64,000 nucleotides of DNA from Ardenticatenaceae bacterium (GCA_020634435.1 JACKBS010000014.1:62001-126000), one strand, 5' to 3'. Shown: positions 43,386 through 52,349, counted from the stretch's first letter. Numbers and translations: made by a program. Notes: generated by a model not told the origin, from the letters alone.

Positions 43386-44567
43386 ATGCAATCGTTACAC
43401 GGCTCAATCCTGGTTGTCGATGACAACGCCGTCATCCGGCAAATCCTCAAGCTGGCATTGGAGCAAAATCAACATCATGTTACCCTGGCCACTGACGGAC
43501 GGGAAGCCATTGATTTGATGGAAAAGCATTATTTTGACCTGATTTTGCTGGACATTATGATGCCCGAAATGAACGGCTTCCAGGTATTGGAGCATATTGC
43601 CAAAATTCCTGACCTGGCCAAAATTCCAGTGATTGTCATCTCTGCGGACAGTCAGCTTGATAACGCCATTCGCTGCATTCAACTTGGCGCAGAAGATTAC
43701 CTGGTGAAACCGCCAAACCAGACGTTGCTGCGCACGCGGGTCAATGCCAGCCTGCGCAAAAAGTTCCTGCATGACCAGGAACAGGCACACCAGGCGGAAA
43801 TGGAGCGGATGTACGAGGCTGTTAAGGTGGCGAACACGGAAAAAGCTGAATTCATCGCCATGGCTGCCCATGAACTGCGCAACCCACTCAGCCAGATTGC
43901 TACAACCAACGCCCTATTTAGCCGCGTTGGCGATCTAAATGCCAAACAGTCCCAGCTGTTGGAAAAAGTTAACTTTAGCCTGGAGCGCATGAAAGCGCTG
44001 ATTGTGGACCTGGATGATATTGCCCGTCTGGAAACGGGCAACATTCGCGTAGAACTACGGCCATTAAATCTGCACGAACTCATTCAAAAAACGGCCGAAA
44101 GCCTGCAACACGATGTGCTCTCCCGCGATCATTCTCTGACCCTGAACGTACCGCCAAATTTGCCGCTGGTCTGTGCCGATCGGCAGCGAATGATTCAGGT
44201 TTTGACCAATTTGATAGGCAATGCCCTGAAATACACGCCAAACGGGGGCCAGATTGTGGTAACGGCCGTTCACGAAGCCCATCTACACAACGTACACGTC
44301 ACCATCCGCGACACCGGCCTGGGCATTCAGGCCGATGAGCAGAAGCAAATCTTCACCAAGTTCTTCCGCTCTGGTGACACAGACGTGCGGGCCCGGCCAG
44401 GTACTGGCTTGGGCCTGTACATCACTAAATCGCTGGTAGAGATGCAAAACGGCCGTATCTGGTTCAACAGCAAGTATGGCCAGGGCACCCAATTCCACTT
44501 CACCCTGCCGGTAGTCGGCGAGACCACAAGACCGGAAATGGCTTTGGATACGGCCGTCCCCTGCTGA
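43386..44567 (+). CDS. Receiver-histidine kinase hybrid (REC-HisKA-HATPase)
   Basis: 393 residues. An N-terminal receiver (about 6-120) has the acidic pair VVDDN, the phospho-accepting Asp in LILLDIMMPEMNG (about 56) and Lys in YLVKPP (about 106). A short coiled coil leads to HisKA with AMAAHELRNPLSQ (His near 161) and HATPase_c with NLIGNALKYTPNGG, DTGLGIQ and GTGLGLYI. No membrane segment: a soluble kinase whose own receiver is N-terminal, as in phosphorelays that take a signal from another kinase. AGGAG precedes the ATG at 43386. Partner unknown. Confidence 0.92.
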   Translation: MQSLHGSILVVDDNAVIRQILKLALEQNQHHVTLATDGREAIDLMEKHYFDLILLDIMMPEMNGFQVLEHIAKIPDLAKIPVIVISADSQLDNAIRCIQLGAEDYLVKPPNQTLLRTRVNASLRKKFLHDQEQAHQAEMERMYEAVKVANTEKAEFIAMAAHELRNPLSQIATTNALFSRVGDLNAKQSQLLEKVNFSLERMKALIVDLDDIARLETGNIRVELRPLNLHELIQKTAESLQHDVLSRDHSLTLNVPPNLPLVCADRQRMIQVLTNLIGNALKYTPNGGQIVVTAVHEAHLHNVHVTIRDTGLGIQADEQKQIFTKFFRSGDTDVRARPGTGLGLYITKSLVEMQNGRIWFNSKYGQGTQFHFTLPVVGETTRPEMALDTAVPC

Positions 44568-44672
44568 CCCAAGACCCACAAACAAAAGCCACCCATAAGC
44601 ATTACGCCCAAGATGAGAGACCAGCCAACCAGGTCATTTTGCGCTATCATTACCTTATCTTGATTGTGGAGC

Positions 44673-45665
44673 ATGGCTTTGACAAACTCTTCTTCCAACT
44701 CTAAACCACGTTCAGCGCACAGCGTTACCAAGCAAGAGCTGCGCGCCAGCATGATTTTGCCCGTGGTCATCACGTTGCTCATTTGGGGCGTGGGCTTACT
44801 GCTTTATCTAGTGACTCCCGGCGAATTTAATACGGCCGTTGCCCTCTTCATTAGCCTGGCGTTATTAATATTTCTCCTGTACTGGACCCGACATGCAGAA
44901 AAACGGCTGCGAATTACGGCCGTTGTCATCGCCATTCCCGCCTTGATCGGCATCAGCCTGGGCCTGATTCGCGGCAGCGTCAGCGACACGCTGCTGGGTG
45001 TGGGGTTGACCTTCTTGCTGCTGTTTTTGTATCGCGCCTTTAACACGCCCATTTCCTACCGCGTAGCCTTTCGCCGCTTCCGCGCTGGAGATATGACTAC
45101 CGCGCTCGAATTGGTCGATAAAGCCATCGAGGCTCGGCCCGATTTTTGGGAATCTTACCAGCTGCGTGCGCTCATCTTCCTCACCGAGCTGGATTTCAGC
45201 CGCGCCGAGCGCAGCGCCAAAGAGGCCATCGCCCGCAAACCCAACGCCCACCCAGTCTACAACACGCTAGGCCAGGTGTATCTGGCCGAAGCCCGCTTTG
45301 ACAAAGCGCAAACCAGCTTTAACCAGGCGCTTGAACGAGACCCTGGCAATGCATTCTATCGCTATCATTTAGGCCTGTGCCAGTTCCGGCAGGAGAATTT
45401 CCGCGAAGCGGCAGCCACCTTCATGGAAGCAATTAGCGGCTCGCTGCGCTTTTTGGAATACGAGCTACAGGCTCACTACTACCTCTGGCGCTGTCTGGTA
45501 ATGTTGGGGGAAATGGAACAGGCACAAACAGTCCATGAAAAGATGCAAGCCTTTGCCGAAGGCGTTCCGCTCATTCAAAAACAGCTCGCTGACCAACCGG
45601 ACTATCCACATTTGCCATATCTACAAGCCGATGCGGCCGACCTGAGCCAGCAGTTTGCACAATAG
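44673..45665 (+). CDS. Membrane-anchored TPR protein
   Basis: 330 residues. Three or four N-terminal membrane helices (about 27-130; ILPVVITLLIWGVGLLLYLV and two to three more) are followed by a cytoplasmic array of about four TPR units (about 145-300): AGDMTTALELVDKAIEARPD, AERSAKEAIARKPN, AEARFDKAQTSFNQALERDP and ENFREAAATFMEAI. Probably a scaffold for protein complexes at the membrane. The ATG at 44673 has GGAG just before it; a slightly longer frame begins at 44664. Ends 10 bases before the stop of the convergent thioredoxin-like gene. Confidence 0.82.
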   Translation: MALTNSSSNSKPRSAHSVTKQELRASMILPVVITLLIWGVGLLLYLVTPGEFNTAVALFISLALLIFLLYWTRHAEKRLRITAVVIAIPALIGISLGLIRGSVSDTLLGVGLTFLLLFLYRAFNTPISYRVAFRRFRAGDMTTALELVDKAIEARPDFWESYQLRALIFLTELDFSRAERSAKEAIARKPNAHPVYNTLGQVYLAEARFDKAQTSFNQALERDPGNAFYRYHLGLCQFRQENFREAAATFMEAISGSLRFLEYELQAHYYLWRCLVMLGEMEQAQTVHEKMQAFAEGVPLIQKQLADQPDYPHLPYLQADAADLSQQFAQ

Positions 45666-45675
45666 AGCTGCCAAA

Positions 45676-46794
45676 TTAGGGGATGCGAAAGGTGTCGGCG
45701 TTGTGCCGATTGTCTGGCGAAGCTACGCAGCCAGTAAAGGTGAAGGAGTAGAGCGCCAGCCCCCGTGCCTGGAAGGTGAGCCAAAGAGTGTGGTGGCCAA
45801 AGTCTGGATTATTGACAAGATTTACCATCCGCGGTCGGTCGATGCGCACATAGCTACGGCCGTTTTCATCCCACCGCACATCGCTACCCGCCTCTTCTTG
45901 GGTCAGGTAACGGCCGTCTTGCACCACTTCAACCACAGGAGCCGCTTCGGTAGGCTTTAGCCCTAAAGCAGACTCAACGGGATCAGCTGTGGGGGACAGA
46001 ACGGCATTTACAGAAACGGCCGTATATGGCAACACAATCTCCCCACCTTGCTCGCCAGCAAAGGCCAGCGCTTCCGGCCAGGCTCGCCAGAAGCCATCGA
46101 CAAAAAACTGACCTTCCTGCCATTCGTTTGCCGGTGGCAGCCGGTAAATCACCGAGTTGTCCGGCATGTATCCTTCGGGGTTACCTAGCGCTCCGCCAAA
46201 CAGGCCACCGCCCTGAAATCCAGCGTAAAGCTCTGGCGTAGGTCGGTAACAAACTGCGCCAGAAGCATCCTCGGCGCGGAGTGGCGGTAAAATATCGGGC
46301 AGGGCAAGGCCCGGCTGGCGCTGGCGCAGCAGCATCTGGATAGCCTGCTCCGTTTCCTGGTAATATCCTTCCCCTTGCCGCTTAAAGCGCAAGTACCCAT
46401 CATGATCAATCAGGAACTTGGTTGGCCACGCTTTGGTGGCAAACCGTGACCAATTTTCCTGCGTATTGTCTAGCAAGATGGGATACGGGATTTCATATTC
46501 GGCGATGGCCGCTTCGAGATGCTGGCGGAACTGGGCAAAGCGGAATTCGGGGGTATGAATGCCAATAATTACCAGACCGTGTTCAGCGTAGCGCTGGTGC
46601 CACTGTTTCAGGTAAGGCAGCGTCCGCAGGCAGTTAATGCAGGTATAATCCCAAAAGTCTATGAGAACAACCTGACCACGCAGCAAATTGTGGGCCAGCG
46701 ACTGTTCATTTGGTTGAGGACGGCCGTTTAGCCATTCACCCTCTGCCAAATGCGGCATACGGACAATGCGCGGATCTAGTAAACTACCAGACAT
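45676..46794 (-). CDS. Thioredoxin-like protein with DipZ/NHL-type C-terminal domain
   Basis: 372 residues. The N-terminal half is a TlpA-like redoxin: VVLIDFWDYTCINCLRTLPY with a CINC active site (about 53-56) and AWPTKFLIDHDG with the cis-Pro. The C-terminal ~190 residues form a beta-rich domain like the carbohydrate-binding-like end of DipZ proteins (YSFTFTGCVASPDNRHN at the end). No signal peptide is seen, so it would be cytoplasmic unless the start is wrong. Likely a disulfide reductase. Neighbours give no further hint. Confidence 0.85.
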   Translation of the reverse strand: MSGSLLDPRIVRMPHLAEGEWLNGRPQPNEQSLAHNLLRGQVVLIDFWDYTCINCLRTLPYLKQWHQRYAEHGLVIIGIHTPEFRFAQFRQHLEAAIAEYEIPYPILLDNTQENWSRFATKAWPTKFLIDHDGYLRFKRQGEGYYQETEQAIQMLLRQRQPGLALPDILPPLRAEDASGAVCYRPTPELYAGFQGGGLFGGALGNPEGYMPDNSVIYRLPPANEWQEGQFFVDGFWRAWPEALAFAGEQGGEIVLPYTAVSVNAVLSPTADPVESALGLKPTEAAPVVEVVQDGRYLTQEEAGSDVRWDENGRSYVRIDRPRMVNLVNNPDFGHHTLWLTFQARGLALYSFTFTGCVASPDNRHNADTFRIP

Positions 46795-46874
46795 GATTCA
46801 ATTTTAGCACGACCAAAAGCAGGGGAAAAAATCGCGAACTGTTGACAAGAACCTTTAAAAAACCATAAGGCAGG

Positions 46875-46973
46875 TTAGCAAGACAGATTGTCGTTGGATT
46901 CTTCTGATTTAGGCGTGGGAATGAAGGTTGCAACAAGTACTGTTATAAGAATAAATACAAGTAGCCAATTCAT
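46875..46973 (-). CDS. Possible 32-residue single-helix membrane peptide
   Basis: MNWLLVFILITVLVATFIP forms one hydrophobic helix, followed by a polar tail ending in Cys. TGGAGAG lies 6-12 bases before the ATG. Small membrane proteins of this layout are common but cannot be told from chance by one sequence. It is the only candidate gene in the 46.8-47.1 kb gap. Confidence 0.4.
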   Translation of the reverse strand: MNWLLVFILITVLVATFIPTPKSEESNDNLSC

Positions 46974-47116
46974 CACGAACTCTCCAAGAAATTTGTTAGC
47001 GAAGCTGTTGTCATTATCGGTATTTTCTAATCTTAAATCACTAAGATGAAAGTCATTCTGACGGTAAAATTGTTTACACAACACGCTGTTTTTGCCCTAA
47101 ATGTGAGGATATTCCT

Positions 47117-47971
47117 ATGAGCCGAAAGAAGGTAACCATTCTTGATATTCAAAAGCGGAAAACAAACAACGTTCCCATCACCATGCTGACGGCGTACGAT
47201 TTCACTGCGGCTATCCTGGTGGATCAGGCCGATATTGACCTTATTTTGGTAGGTGATTCGCTGGGCATGGTCATGCTTGGCTATCCTGGCACGACCCAGG
47301 TGACAATGGATGAGATGCTGCACCACTGCAAGGCGGTGGCACGGGGCACAACGGCCGCTTTTTTGGTCGGCGACATGCCATTTCTCAGCTATCAGGCCGA
47401 CGTGGCTGAGGCTGTGCGCAACGCCGGACGCTTCCTCAAAGAGGCCAGCATGGACTGTGTGAAGGTGGAAGGCGGTCGAGAAATTACCGACACCGTGCGC
47501 GCCATCGTCCGGGCAGGCATTCCGGTAATGGGTCACATCGGCCTGACACCACAAACGGTGTCGCAGCTGGGCGGGTATCGCATTCAAGGGAAAACGGCCG
47601 TTTCCGCCCAATCTCTGCTGGAAGATGCCCTGGCTTTACAAGAAGCAGGCTGTTTTGCCATCGTCCTAGAGGCCATCCCTGCCCCCGTCGCCACGGCCAT
47701 CACTGAGCGGCTGACGATTCCCACCATCGGCATTGGCGCAGGCGTGGGCTGCGACGGCCAGGTGTTGGTATACCACGACATGCTGGGCCTATACGATCGG
47801 CTTCAGCCACGCTTTGTAAAGGAGTATGGTCAGATTGGGCAGGCAGTGGTAACGGCCGTGCAAAGCTATGCGGATGAAGTGCGCCGCCGTGCTTTCCCAG
47901 CCGAAGAACACACCTATCCGATGAACGAAGAGGAAGAAGCCGCCTTTTTGGCCGCGGTTGCTGGACGGTAA
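47117..47971 (+). CDS. panB: 3-methyl-2-oxobutanoate hydroxymethyltransferase
   Basis: 284 residues. Transfers a one-carbon unit from methylene-tetrahydrofolate to 2-oxoisovalerate, giving ketopantoate, the first committed step to pantothenate and CoA. Conserved stretches: ITMLTAYDFTAAILVDQAD (Tyr-Asp metal site), LVGDSLGMVMLGY, VKVEGG, VMGHIGLTPQ and TIGIGAGVGCDGQVLVYHD. Mg-binding Asp/Glu positions are intact. GAGGAT precedes the ATG. panE starts one base after its stop, and panC follows: a pantothenate operon. Confidence 0.96.
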   Translation: MSRKKVTILDIQKRKTNNVPITMLTAYDFTAAILVDQADIDLILVGDSLGMVMLGYPGTTQVTMDEMLHHCKAVARGTTAAFLVGDMPFLSYQADVAEAVRNAGRFLKEASMDCVKVEGGREITDTVRAIVRAGIPVMGHIGLTPQTVSQLGGYRIQGKTAVSAQSLLEDALALQEAGCFAIVLEAIPAPVATAITERLTIPTIGIGAGVGCDGQVLVYHDMLGLYDRLQPRFVKEYGQIGQAVVTAVQSYADEVRRRAFPAEEHTYPMNEEEEAAFLAAVAGR

Positions 47972-47972
47972 G

Positions 47973-48992
47973 ATGCGTATCGCCATTATCGGTATTGGGG
48001 CAATGGGTTGCCTGTTTGGGGCCAAGCTGAGTCAGGTGGCCGAGGTAACGTTGGTAGGGCACTGGCCCGACCAACTGGCGGCGCTGCGCGAGCACGGATT
48101 GCGCTTCATTGCACCCGACGGCCGTTCCCAAACCATCCCGCTCAATGCCACTGATGATCCACAAGCAGCCGCACCCGCTGATCTGGCCCTGATTTTGGTC
48201 AAAAGCTATCAGACACCACAGGCGGCCGAGACAGCACAGCAGGTGTTGTCGCCTAAAGGCATGGCGCTGACGCTGCAAAATGGCCTGGGGAATTTGGAAC
48301 AGCTCACGGCCGTTCTCGGACCCCATCGCGCCAACCTGGGCATTACCTCCGAAGGAGCGGCGCTGCTGGAACCGGGCGTGGTGCGCCATGCTGGCACAGG
48401 CCACACCACCATCGCCGACGCACGAGAAACGGCCGTCCGGCCTGACAAAATCGCTGAATTGTTCGCCTCGGCCGGATTTGCCACGAGCCTTTCATCCAAC
48501 GTCAACGGCCTCGTTTGGGGCAAGCTGGCGGTGAATGCGGGCATTAATCCTCTAACGGCCGTTTTGCAAGTAACCAACGGTTTTCTAGCGGAGAATGCTA
48601 CTGCCCGCGAGCTGATGATATTGGCCGCGCAAGAAGTAGCATTGGTGGCGGCGGCGCAAAATATCGTGCTGCCTTTCGCCGATGCAGCGGCGCAGGCATT
48701 GGCTGTTGCCCAAGCGACAGCAACCAATCACTCATCCATGCGGCAGGATTTGGCCAACGGCCGTGCCACCGAAATTGGCGCAATTTGCGGTGCGGTAGTG
48801 GCAGCGGGTCGTCGGTTAGGTGTGCCGACACCGGTGAATGGAGTTTTGCAAACGGCCGTCCAGCAAGCCGAACAAGGCATCTGGCCAGCCGCCGCGCCCC
48901 CGGTAGCCATCTTGCAACAACTTCTGGCGCAAGTTGCGCAAGCAAAAACACAATCCACAGATGTCACAGATGACACAGATTTTTCTCTGTGA
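47973..48992 (+). CDS. panE: 2-dehydropantoate 2-reductase
   Basis: 339 residues. Reduces ketopantoate to pantoate with NADPH. The Rossmann start IAIIGIGAMGCLFGAKL (3-19) and LILVKSYQT, then VWGKLAVNAGINPLTAVLQ, the conserved Lys/Asn active-site region (about 187-205) of ApbA/PanE enzymes. It begins 1 base after the panB stop with no own ribosome-binding site, which implies translational coupling. A longer frame from 47958 would overlap panB. Confidence 0.94.
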   Translation: MRIAIIGIGAMGCLFGAKLSQVAEVTLVGHWPDQLAALREHGLRFIAPDGRSQTIPLNATDDPQAAAPADLALILVKSYQTPQAAETAQQVLSPKGMALTLQNGLGNLEQLTAVLGPHRANLGITSEGAALLEPGVVRHAGTGHTTIADARETAVRPDKIAELFASAGFATSLSSNVNGLVWGKLAVNAGINPLTAVLQVTNGFLAENATARELMILAAQEVALVAAAQNIVLPFADAAAQALAVAQATATNHSSMRQDLANGRATEIGAICGAVVAAGRRLGVPTPVNGVLQTAVQQAEQGIWPAAAPPVAILQQLLAQVAQAKTQSTDVTDDTDFSL

Positions 48993-49026
48993 AACTCCGT
49001 GTCTCCTCTGCGCACCTCTGTGTTCC
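48953..49026. repeat. CACAGAT/CACAGAG palindrome between panE and panC
   Basis: ATCCACAGATGTCACAGATG continues into CTCTGTGAAACTCCGTGTCT and CACCTCTGTGTTCC. The left part overlaps the last codons of panE, so the repeat probably extended the PanE C-terminus (QSTDVTDDTDFSL). Confidence 0.75.
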
Positions 49027-49042
49027 GAAAAAAGGAAAAAAC

Positions 49043-49876
49043 ATGATCGTAACCGCAAACATTGATGAAGTACGCCAGCTTCGCTGGGCGGTTCCCAATT
49101 TGACCTGGGGCTTTGTACCGACGATGGGCTATTTGCACGCGGGGCATTTGTCGTTGGTGCAGCTTTCATTGGCGGGGAATGATAAGACGGCCGTTTCCAT
49201 CTTCATCAATCCCACCCAATTTGCCCCCACCGAAGATTTGAGCACTTACCCACGCAATCTGGCGGGCGACTTAGCTTTTCTCGAAGCTGCCGGGGTCGAT
49301 CTGGTGTTTACGCCCAGCGACGCCCTCATGTACCCGCCTGGCTTCCAGACGACGGTGAGCCTGAGCCAGGTAACGCAGCCGCTGGAGGGCAGTTCACGCC
49401 CCACCCATTTTGCCGGGGTGGCCACCGTGGTGGCCAAGCTGTTCAACATTGTGCAGCCGACGCGGGCCTACTTTGGGCAGAAAGATGCCCAGCAAACGAT
49501 TGTGCTGCGCCAGATGGTGCGCGATTTGAACTTTAACCTGGAAATGGTCATTGGCCCCACGAGCCGGGAGCCAGACGGCCTAGCAATGAGTTCACGCAAT
49601 GCCCTGCTTTCGGCGGAAAACCGGGCAGCAGCGCCGGTCGTGTACCGGGCGCTAAGCGCAGCCAACGCGGCTTATGAGGCAGGCGAGCGCTTTGGTGAGG
49701 TGTTGCGGCAAATCATGATCGAGATGATTACGGCCGTTCCCCAAGCCCGCATTGATTACGTCAGCGCCGCTGATCCGCGCACCCTGCAAGAATTGGATGT
49801 GGTGGAAGAGGGGGTGTTGTTGTCAACGGCCGTCTTTTTTGGCAATACCCGGCTCATCGACAACATTTTGATTTAG
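49043..49876 (+). CDS. panC: Pantothenate synthetase (pantoate-beta-alanine ligase)
   Basis: 277 residues. Joins pantoate and beta-alanine with ATP. VPTMGYLHAGHLSLV (about 25-39) has the HxGH-type ATP motif, SIFINPTQF and YPRNLAGDL bind pantoate and AYFGQKDAQQ plus SSRNALLS complete the KMSKS-like region. The ATG at 49043 is chosen because AAAGGA precedes it; an upstream frame runs into the repeat. Third gene of the pantothenate operon. panD is not in the window. Confidence 0.95.
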   Translation: MIVTANIDEVRQLRWAVPNLTWGFVPTMGYLHAGHLSLVQLSLAGNDKTAVSIFINPTQFAPTEDLSTYPRNLAGDLAFLEAAGVDLVFTPSDALMYPPGFQTTVSLSQVTQPLEGSSRPTHFAGVATVVAKLFNIVQPTRAYFGQKDAQQTIVLRQMVRDLNFNLEMVIGPTSREPDGLAMSSRNALLSAENRAAAPVVYRALSAANAAYEAGERFGEVLRQIMIEMITAVPQARIDYVSAADPRTLQELDVVEEGVLLSTAVFFGNTRLIDNILI

Positions 49877-49935
49877 GCCACAGAGGGCACAGAGAACTAA
49901 GAGAAATCCTCTTTTTTCTCTGTGGCCTCTGTGGC
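49876..49935. repeat. CACAGAGG palindrome between convergent panC and gpmI
   Basis: GGCCACAGAGGGCACAGAGA faces TCTCTGTGGCCTCTGTGGC around a T-rich centre (CTTTTTTCTC). Its place between two convergent stop codons suggests it also serves as a bidirectional terminator. Confidence 0.8.
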
Positions 49936-49941
49936 AACAAC

Positions 49942-51471
49942 TTAATCGACCAGGCTGCGGCCGGTCATTTCGGCGGGTTGGTCAACGCCCATCAGATCAA
50001 GCGCGGTGGGCGCCACATCGGCCAAAATGCCACGGGGGCGCAGCCAGATAGGATCATTGCAAATCACAAAGAAGGAAACCGGTTGAGTCGTGTGGTAGGT
50101 GTGCGGCTCGCCGGTTTTTTCATTGATCATGATTTCGCAGTTGCCATGATCGGCGGTAACCATAGCCGCCCCGCCCTTCTGCACAATCGCTTCCACCAAA
50201 CGACCAGCGCATTCATCGACCGCTTCCACGGCACGAACGGCCGCTTCCAACACGCCTGTATGCCCCACCATGTCGGGATTGGCAAAGTTCACCAGAATGA
50301 AATCGTCGTCGTGCTCTTTGAGCCGCTGGAGAACAGCTTCCGTGAGTTCGTAAGCGCTCATTTCTGGCTGTAAATCGTAGGTGGCTACCTTGGGTGATGG
50401 CTGCATATGACGATCTTCACCGGGGAATGGCGTCTCGCCGCCGCCGTTGAAGAAGTAAGTCACGTGGGCGTATTTTTCCGTCTCGGCGGCATGGAACTGC
50501 TTGCGCCCGGCCTTGCTCACCACTTCGGCCAGCACGTTGGTCAGCTCCACATCGGGGAAAATCACGTCTACCGGGAAGCGCGCTTCATAGTTGGTCATGG
50601 TCACCAGGTGCAAATTGGGGATATAGTCCCGCTCGAACCCGGCAAAATCTTCAAAGGCAAAAATCTCTACCGGCTGGCGCATCCGGTCGGCGCGGAAGTT
50701 GTAGAAGATCAGGCAGTCGCCGGGCTGAATGGTCACATCACGGTCGCCTACTTCAATGGCCACGGGCTTGACAAACTCATCGGTCACTCCGTTGCTATAC
50801 GAATTATCAAGAGCCGCCGAGGCAGAAACGGCCGTTGCTCCCTCGTGCCCTTCATGGTTAGCAATCACCCGATACCCCATCGACGTGCGTTCCCACCGCT
50901 TATCGCGATCCATCGTGTAATAACGGCCGCTCACCGAAGCAATCACGCCGGGATGCTCAGCTAGATAAGATTCCAGCTTTTTCACGTAGCCCATGCCACT
51001 CTGCGGCGGCGTGTCACGGCCGTCGGTGATGACATGGACAATCGGGTCAATGCCCGCTTCTTCGGCCAGACGCAGCAAGGCGTAGAGATGCTCCTGGTGG
51101 CTGTGAACACCGCCAGTGCCCATCAAGCCGATCAAGTGCAGCTTGCCGCCTGTTTCCTTCACTTTGGCAATGGCATCCCGCAGCACGGGCTGCTGAGCAA
51201 AGCGGCCTTCTTTGATGGCCAGGTTAATGCGGGTTAAGTCCTGGTACACAATGCGGCCCGCACCTAAATTGAGATGGCCCACTTCGGAGTTGCCCATCTG
51301 CCCATCCGGCAAGCCGACGGCTTCGCCAGACGCATCCAAAATGGCGCGTTCGCGGCTGTGCAGCCAGCTCTGGAAATTCGGCGTACGCGCCTGCACCACG
51401 GCGTTACCGTGCTCCATTTCACGAATCCCCCATCCATCCAGAATGATGAGGGCGACTGGTTTGTAGTTCAT
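49942..51471 (-). CDS. gpmI: 2,3-bisphosphoglycerate-independent phosphoglycerate mutase
   Basis: 509 residues, the normal length. Interconverts 3- and 2-phosphoglycerate in glycolysis. VALIILDGWGIRE (metal Asp), QMGNSEVGHLNLGAG (catalytic Ser near 61), HVITDGRDTPPQSG and VTADHGNCEIM (metal ligands) are all present. AAAGGAG lies 7-8 bases before the ATG at 51471; a longer frame from 51534 lacks one. Single gene, convergent with panC. Confidence 0.96.
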   Translation of the reverse strand: MNYKPVALIILDGWGIREMEHGNAVVQARTPNFQSWLHSRERAILDASGEAVGLPDGQMGNSEVGHLNLGAGRIVYQDLTRINLAIKEGRFAQQPVLRDAIAKVKETGGKLHLIGLMGTGGVHSHQEHLYALLRLAEEAGIDPIVHVITDGRDTPPQSGMGYVKKLESYLAEHPGVIASVSGRYYTMDRDKRWERTSMGYRVIANHEGHEGATAVSASAALDNSYSNGVTDEFVKPVAIEVGDRDVTIQPGDCLIFYNFRADRMRQPVEIFAFEDFAGFERDYIPNLHLVTMTNYEARFPVDVIFPDVELTNVLAEVVSKAGRKQFHAAETEKYAHVTYFFNGGGETPFPGEDRHMQPSPKVATYDLQPEMSAYELTEAVLQRLKEHDDDFILVNFANPDMVGHTGVLEAAVRAVEAVDECAGRLVEAIVQKGGAAMVTADHGNCEIMINEKTGEPHTYHTTQPVSFFVICNDPIWLRPRGILADVAPTALDLMGVDQPAEMTGRSLVD

Positions 51472-51732
51472 CGAAAAACTCCTTTGACTGTCCCACCAGG
51501 CGACGACCCAGGTAGTCAGAAGCGCTGCCTGCATCGTGGGGTCAGATTAATGTTAATCAGTGGCAAATTTGGTGGTTGAAGTGTACTTGAGAACGGCCGT
51601 TTCTTCAATTTTGGCAACGGCCGTTTCAGAGGAGAACTTGTATCTGGGACACATTTGATCTTTCGGATCGCTTTGGTATGCTTTAGGAGTCAGTACCTTG
51701 CCAATTACCTCACACAAATGGAGAAATTTAGC

Positions 51733-52200
51733 ATGTCTCAAGTTGAACTCAATGCGCCAGCACCAGATTTTACGCTGGCAGATTACCGGGGCAACGACGT
51801 AACGCTTTCTGAGTTTAAAGGGAAGCAGAACGTTCTGCTGGTCTTTAATCGCGGTTTTATGTGACCGTTTTGCCAGGCGCACATGGCGCAGTTGCGTCAA
51901 GATTATGATGAATTTGTGGCCCTCGATACGGCCGTTCTGGTCCTCGGTCCTGAAAATGCCACTGCATTTGCCGACTATTTCACCAAGCACAACCTCCCCT
52001 ACGCGGGATTGCCCGATCCCAAACATTCCATACTAAAGCTGTATGGGCAGCAAATCAAGCTGTTCAAATTCGGCCGTATGCCCGCCCAGGTGCTGGTAGA
52101 CAAAGCCGGCGTCGCCCGGTACATCCACTACGGCCACAGCATGCGCGACATTCCCCCAAACCAGGAAATGCTGCAACTGATTGATTCGCTCGAAAAGTAA
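51733..52200 (+). CDS. Redoxin with UPFC active site: probable selenoprotein (in-frame TGA at codon 44)
   Basis: A single frame from 51733 to 52200 is interrupted only by TGA at 51862-51864. Upstream is APAPDFTLADYRGNDV and VLLVFNRGFM; downstream PFCQAHMAQLRQDYD, then VLVLGPENATAF and the C-terminal VDKAGVARYIHYG of AhpC/TSA-like redoxins. Relatives read RGxWCPFC, so the TGA stands exactly at the first active-site Cys: U44-P-F-C47. If read as selenocysteine the product has 155 residues and is probably a peroxidase or thiol oxidoreductase. GGAG lies about 10 bases before the ATG. Alternatives are a nonsense mutation or a sequencing error, but codon use and family signature run on undisturbed to a natural stop. 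Confidence 0.85.
51862..51899 (+). other. Candidate bacterial SECIS hairpin
   Basis: Beginning at the TGA: TGAC (51862-51865) can pair with GTCA (51896-51899), and TGCCA (51871-51875) with TGGCG (51884-51888, one G-U pair) around loop GGCGCACA. The position, directly behind the TGA and inside the coding region, is that of bacterial SECIS elements. The stem is weak and interrupted, so this is a guess to be tested by folding. Confidence 0.4.
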
Positions 52201-52213
52201 TTGATAGATTTTT

Positions 52214-52260
52214 AACGGCCGTTTCTGACCCAATAGTTGGTTGGGAAACGGCCGTTTTTT
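52214..52260 (+). terminator. Terminator made of two ACGGCCGT palindromes
   Basis: AACGGCCGTTTC (52214-52225) and GAAACGGCCGTT (52245-52256) are exact complements, giving a 12-bp stem with a 19-base loop, followed by a T-run through 52260. It lies 13 bases after the redoxin stop. Each arm is itself a copy of the genome-wide ACGGCCGT palindrome. Confidence 0.85.
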
Positions 52261-52349
52261 CTTGCCTCACGCCTACAATTCCCGTCCTACCCAATTAGAC
52301 AATTTGCCCTGAATAAGCAAAACCAATTATGGCACTTTGCCTAAATCCA

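Noticed and set aside
46875..47084. A 69-codon version of the small membrane frame
   Set aside because: The upstream 37 codons have no ribosome-binding site and overlap the likely panB promoter region; the internal ATG at 46973 has TGGAGAG.
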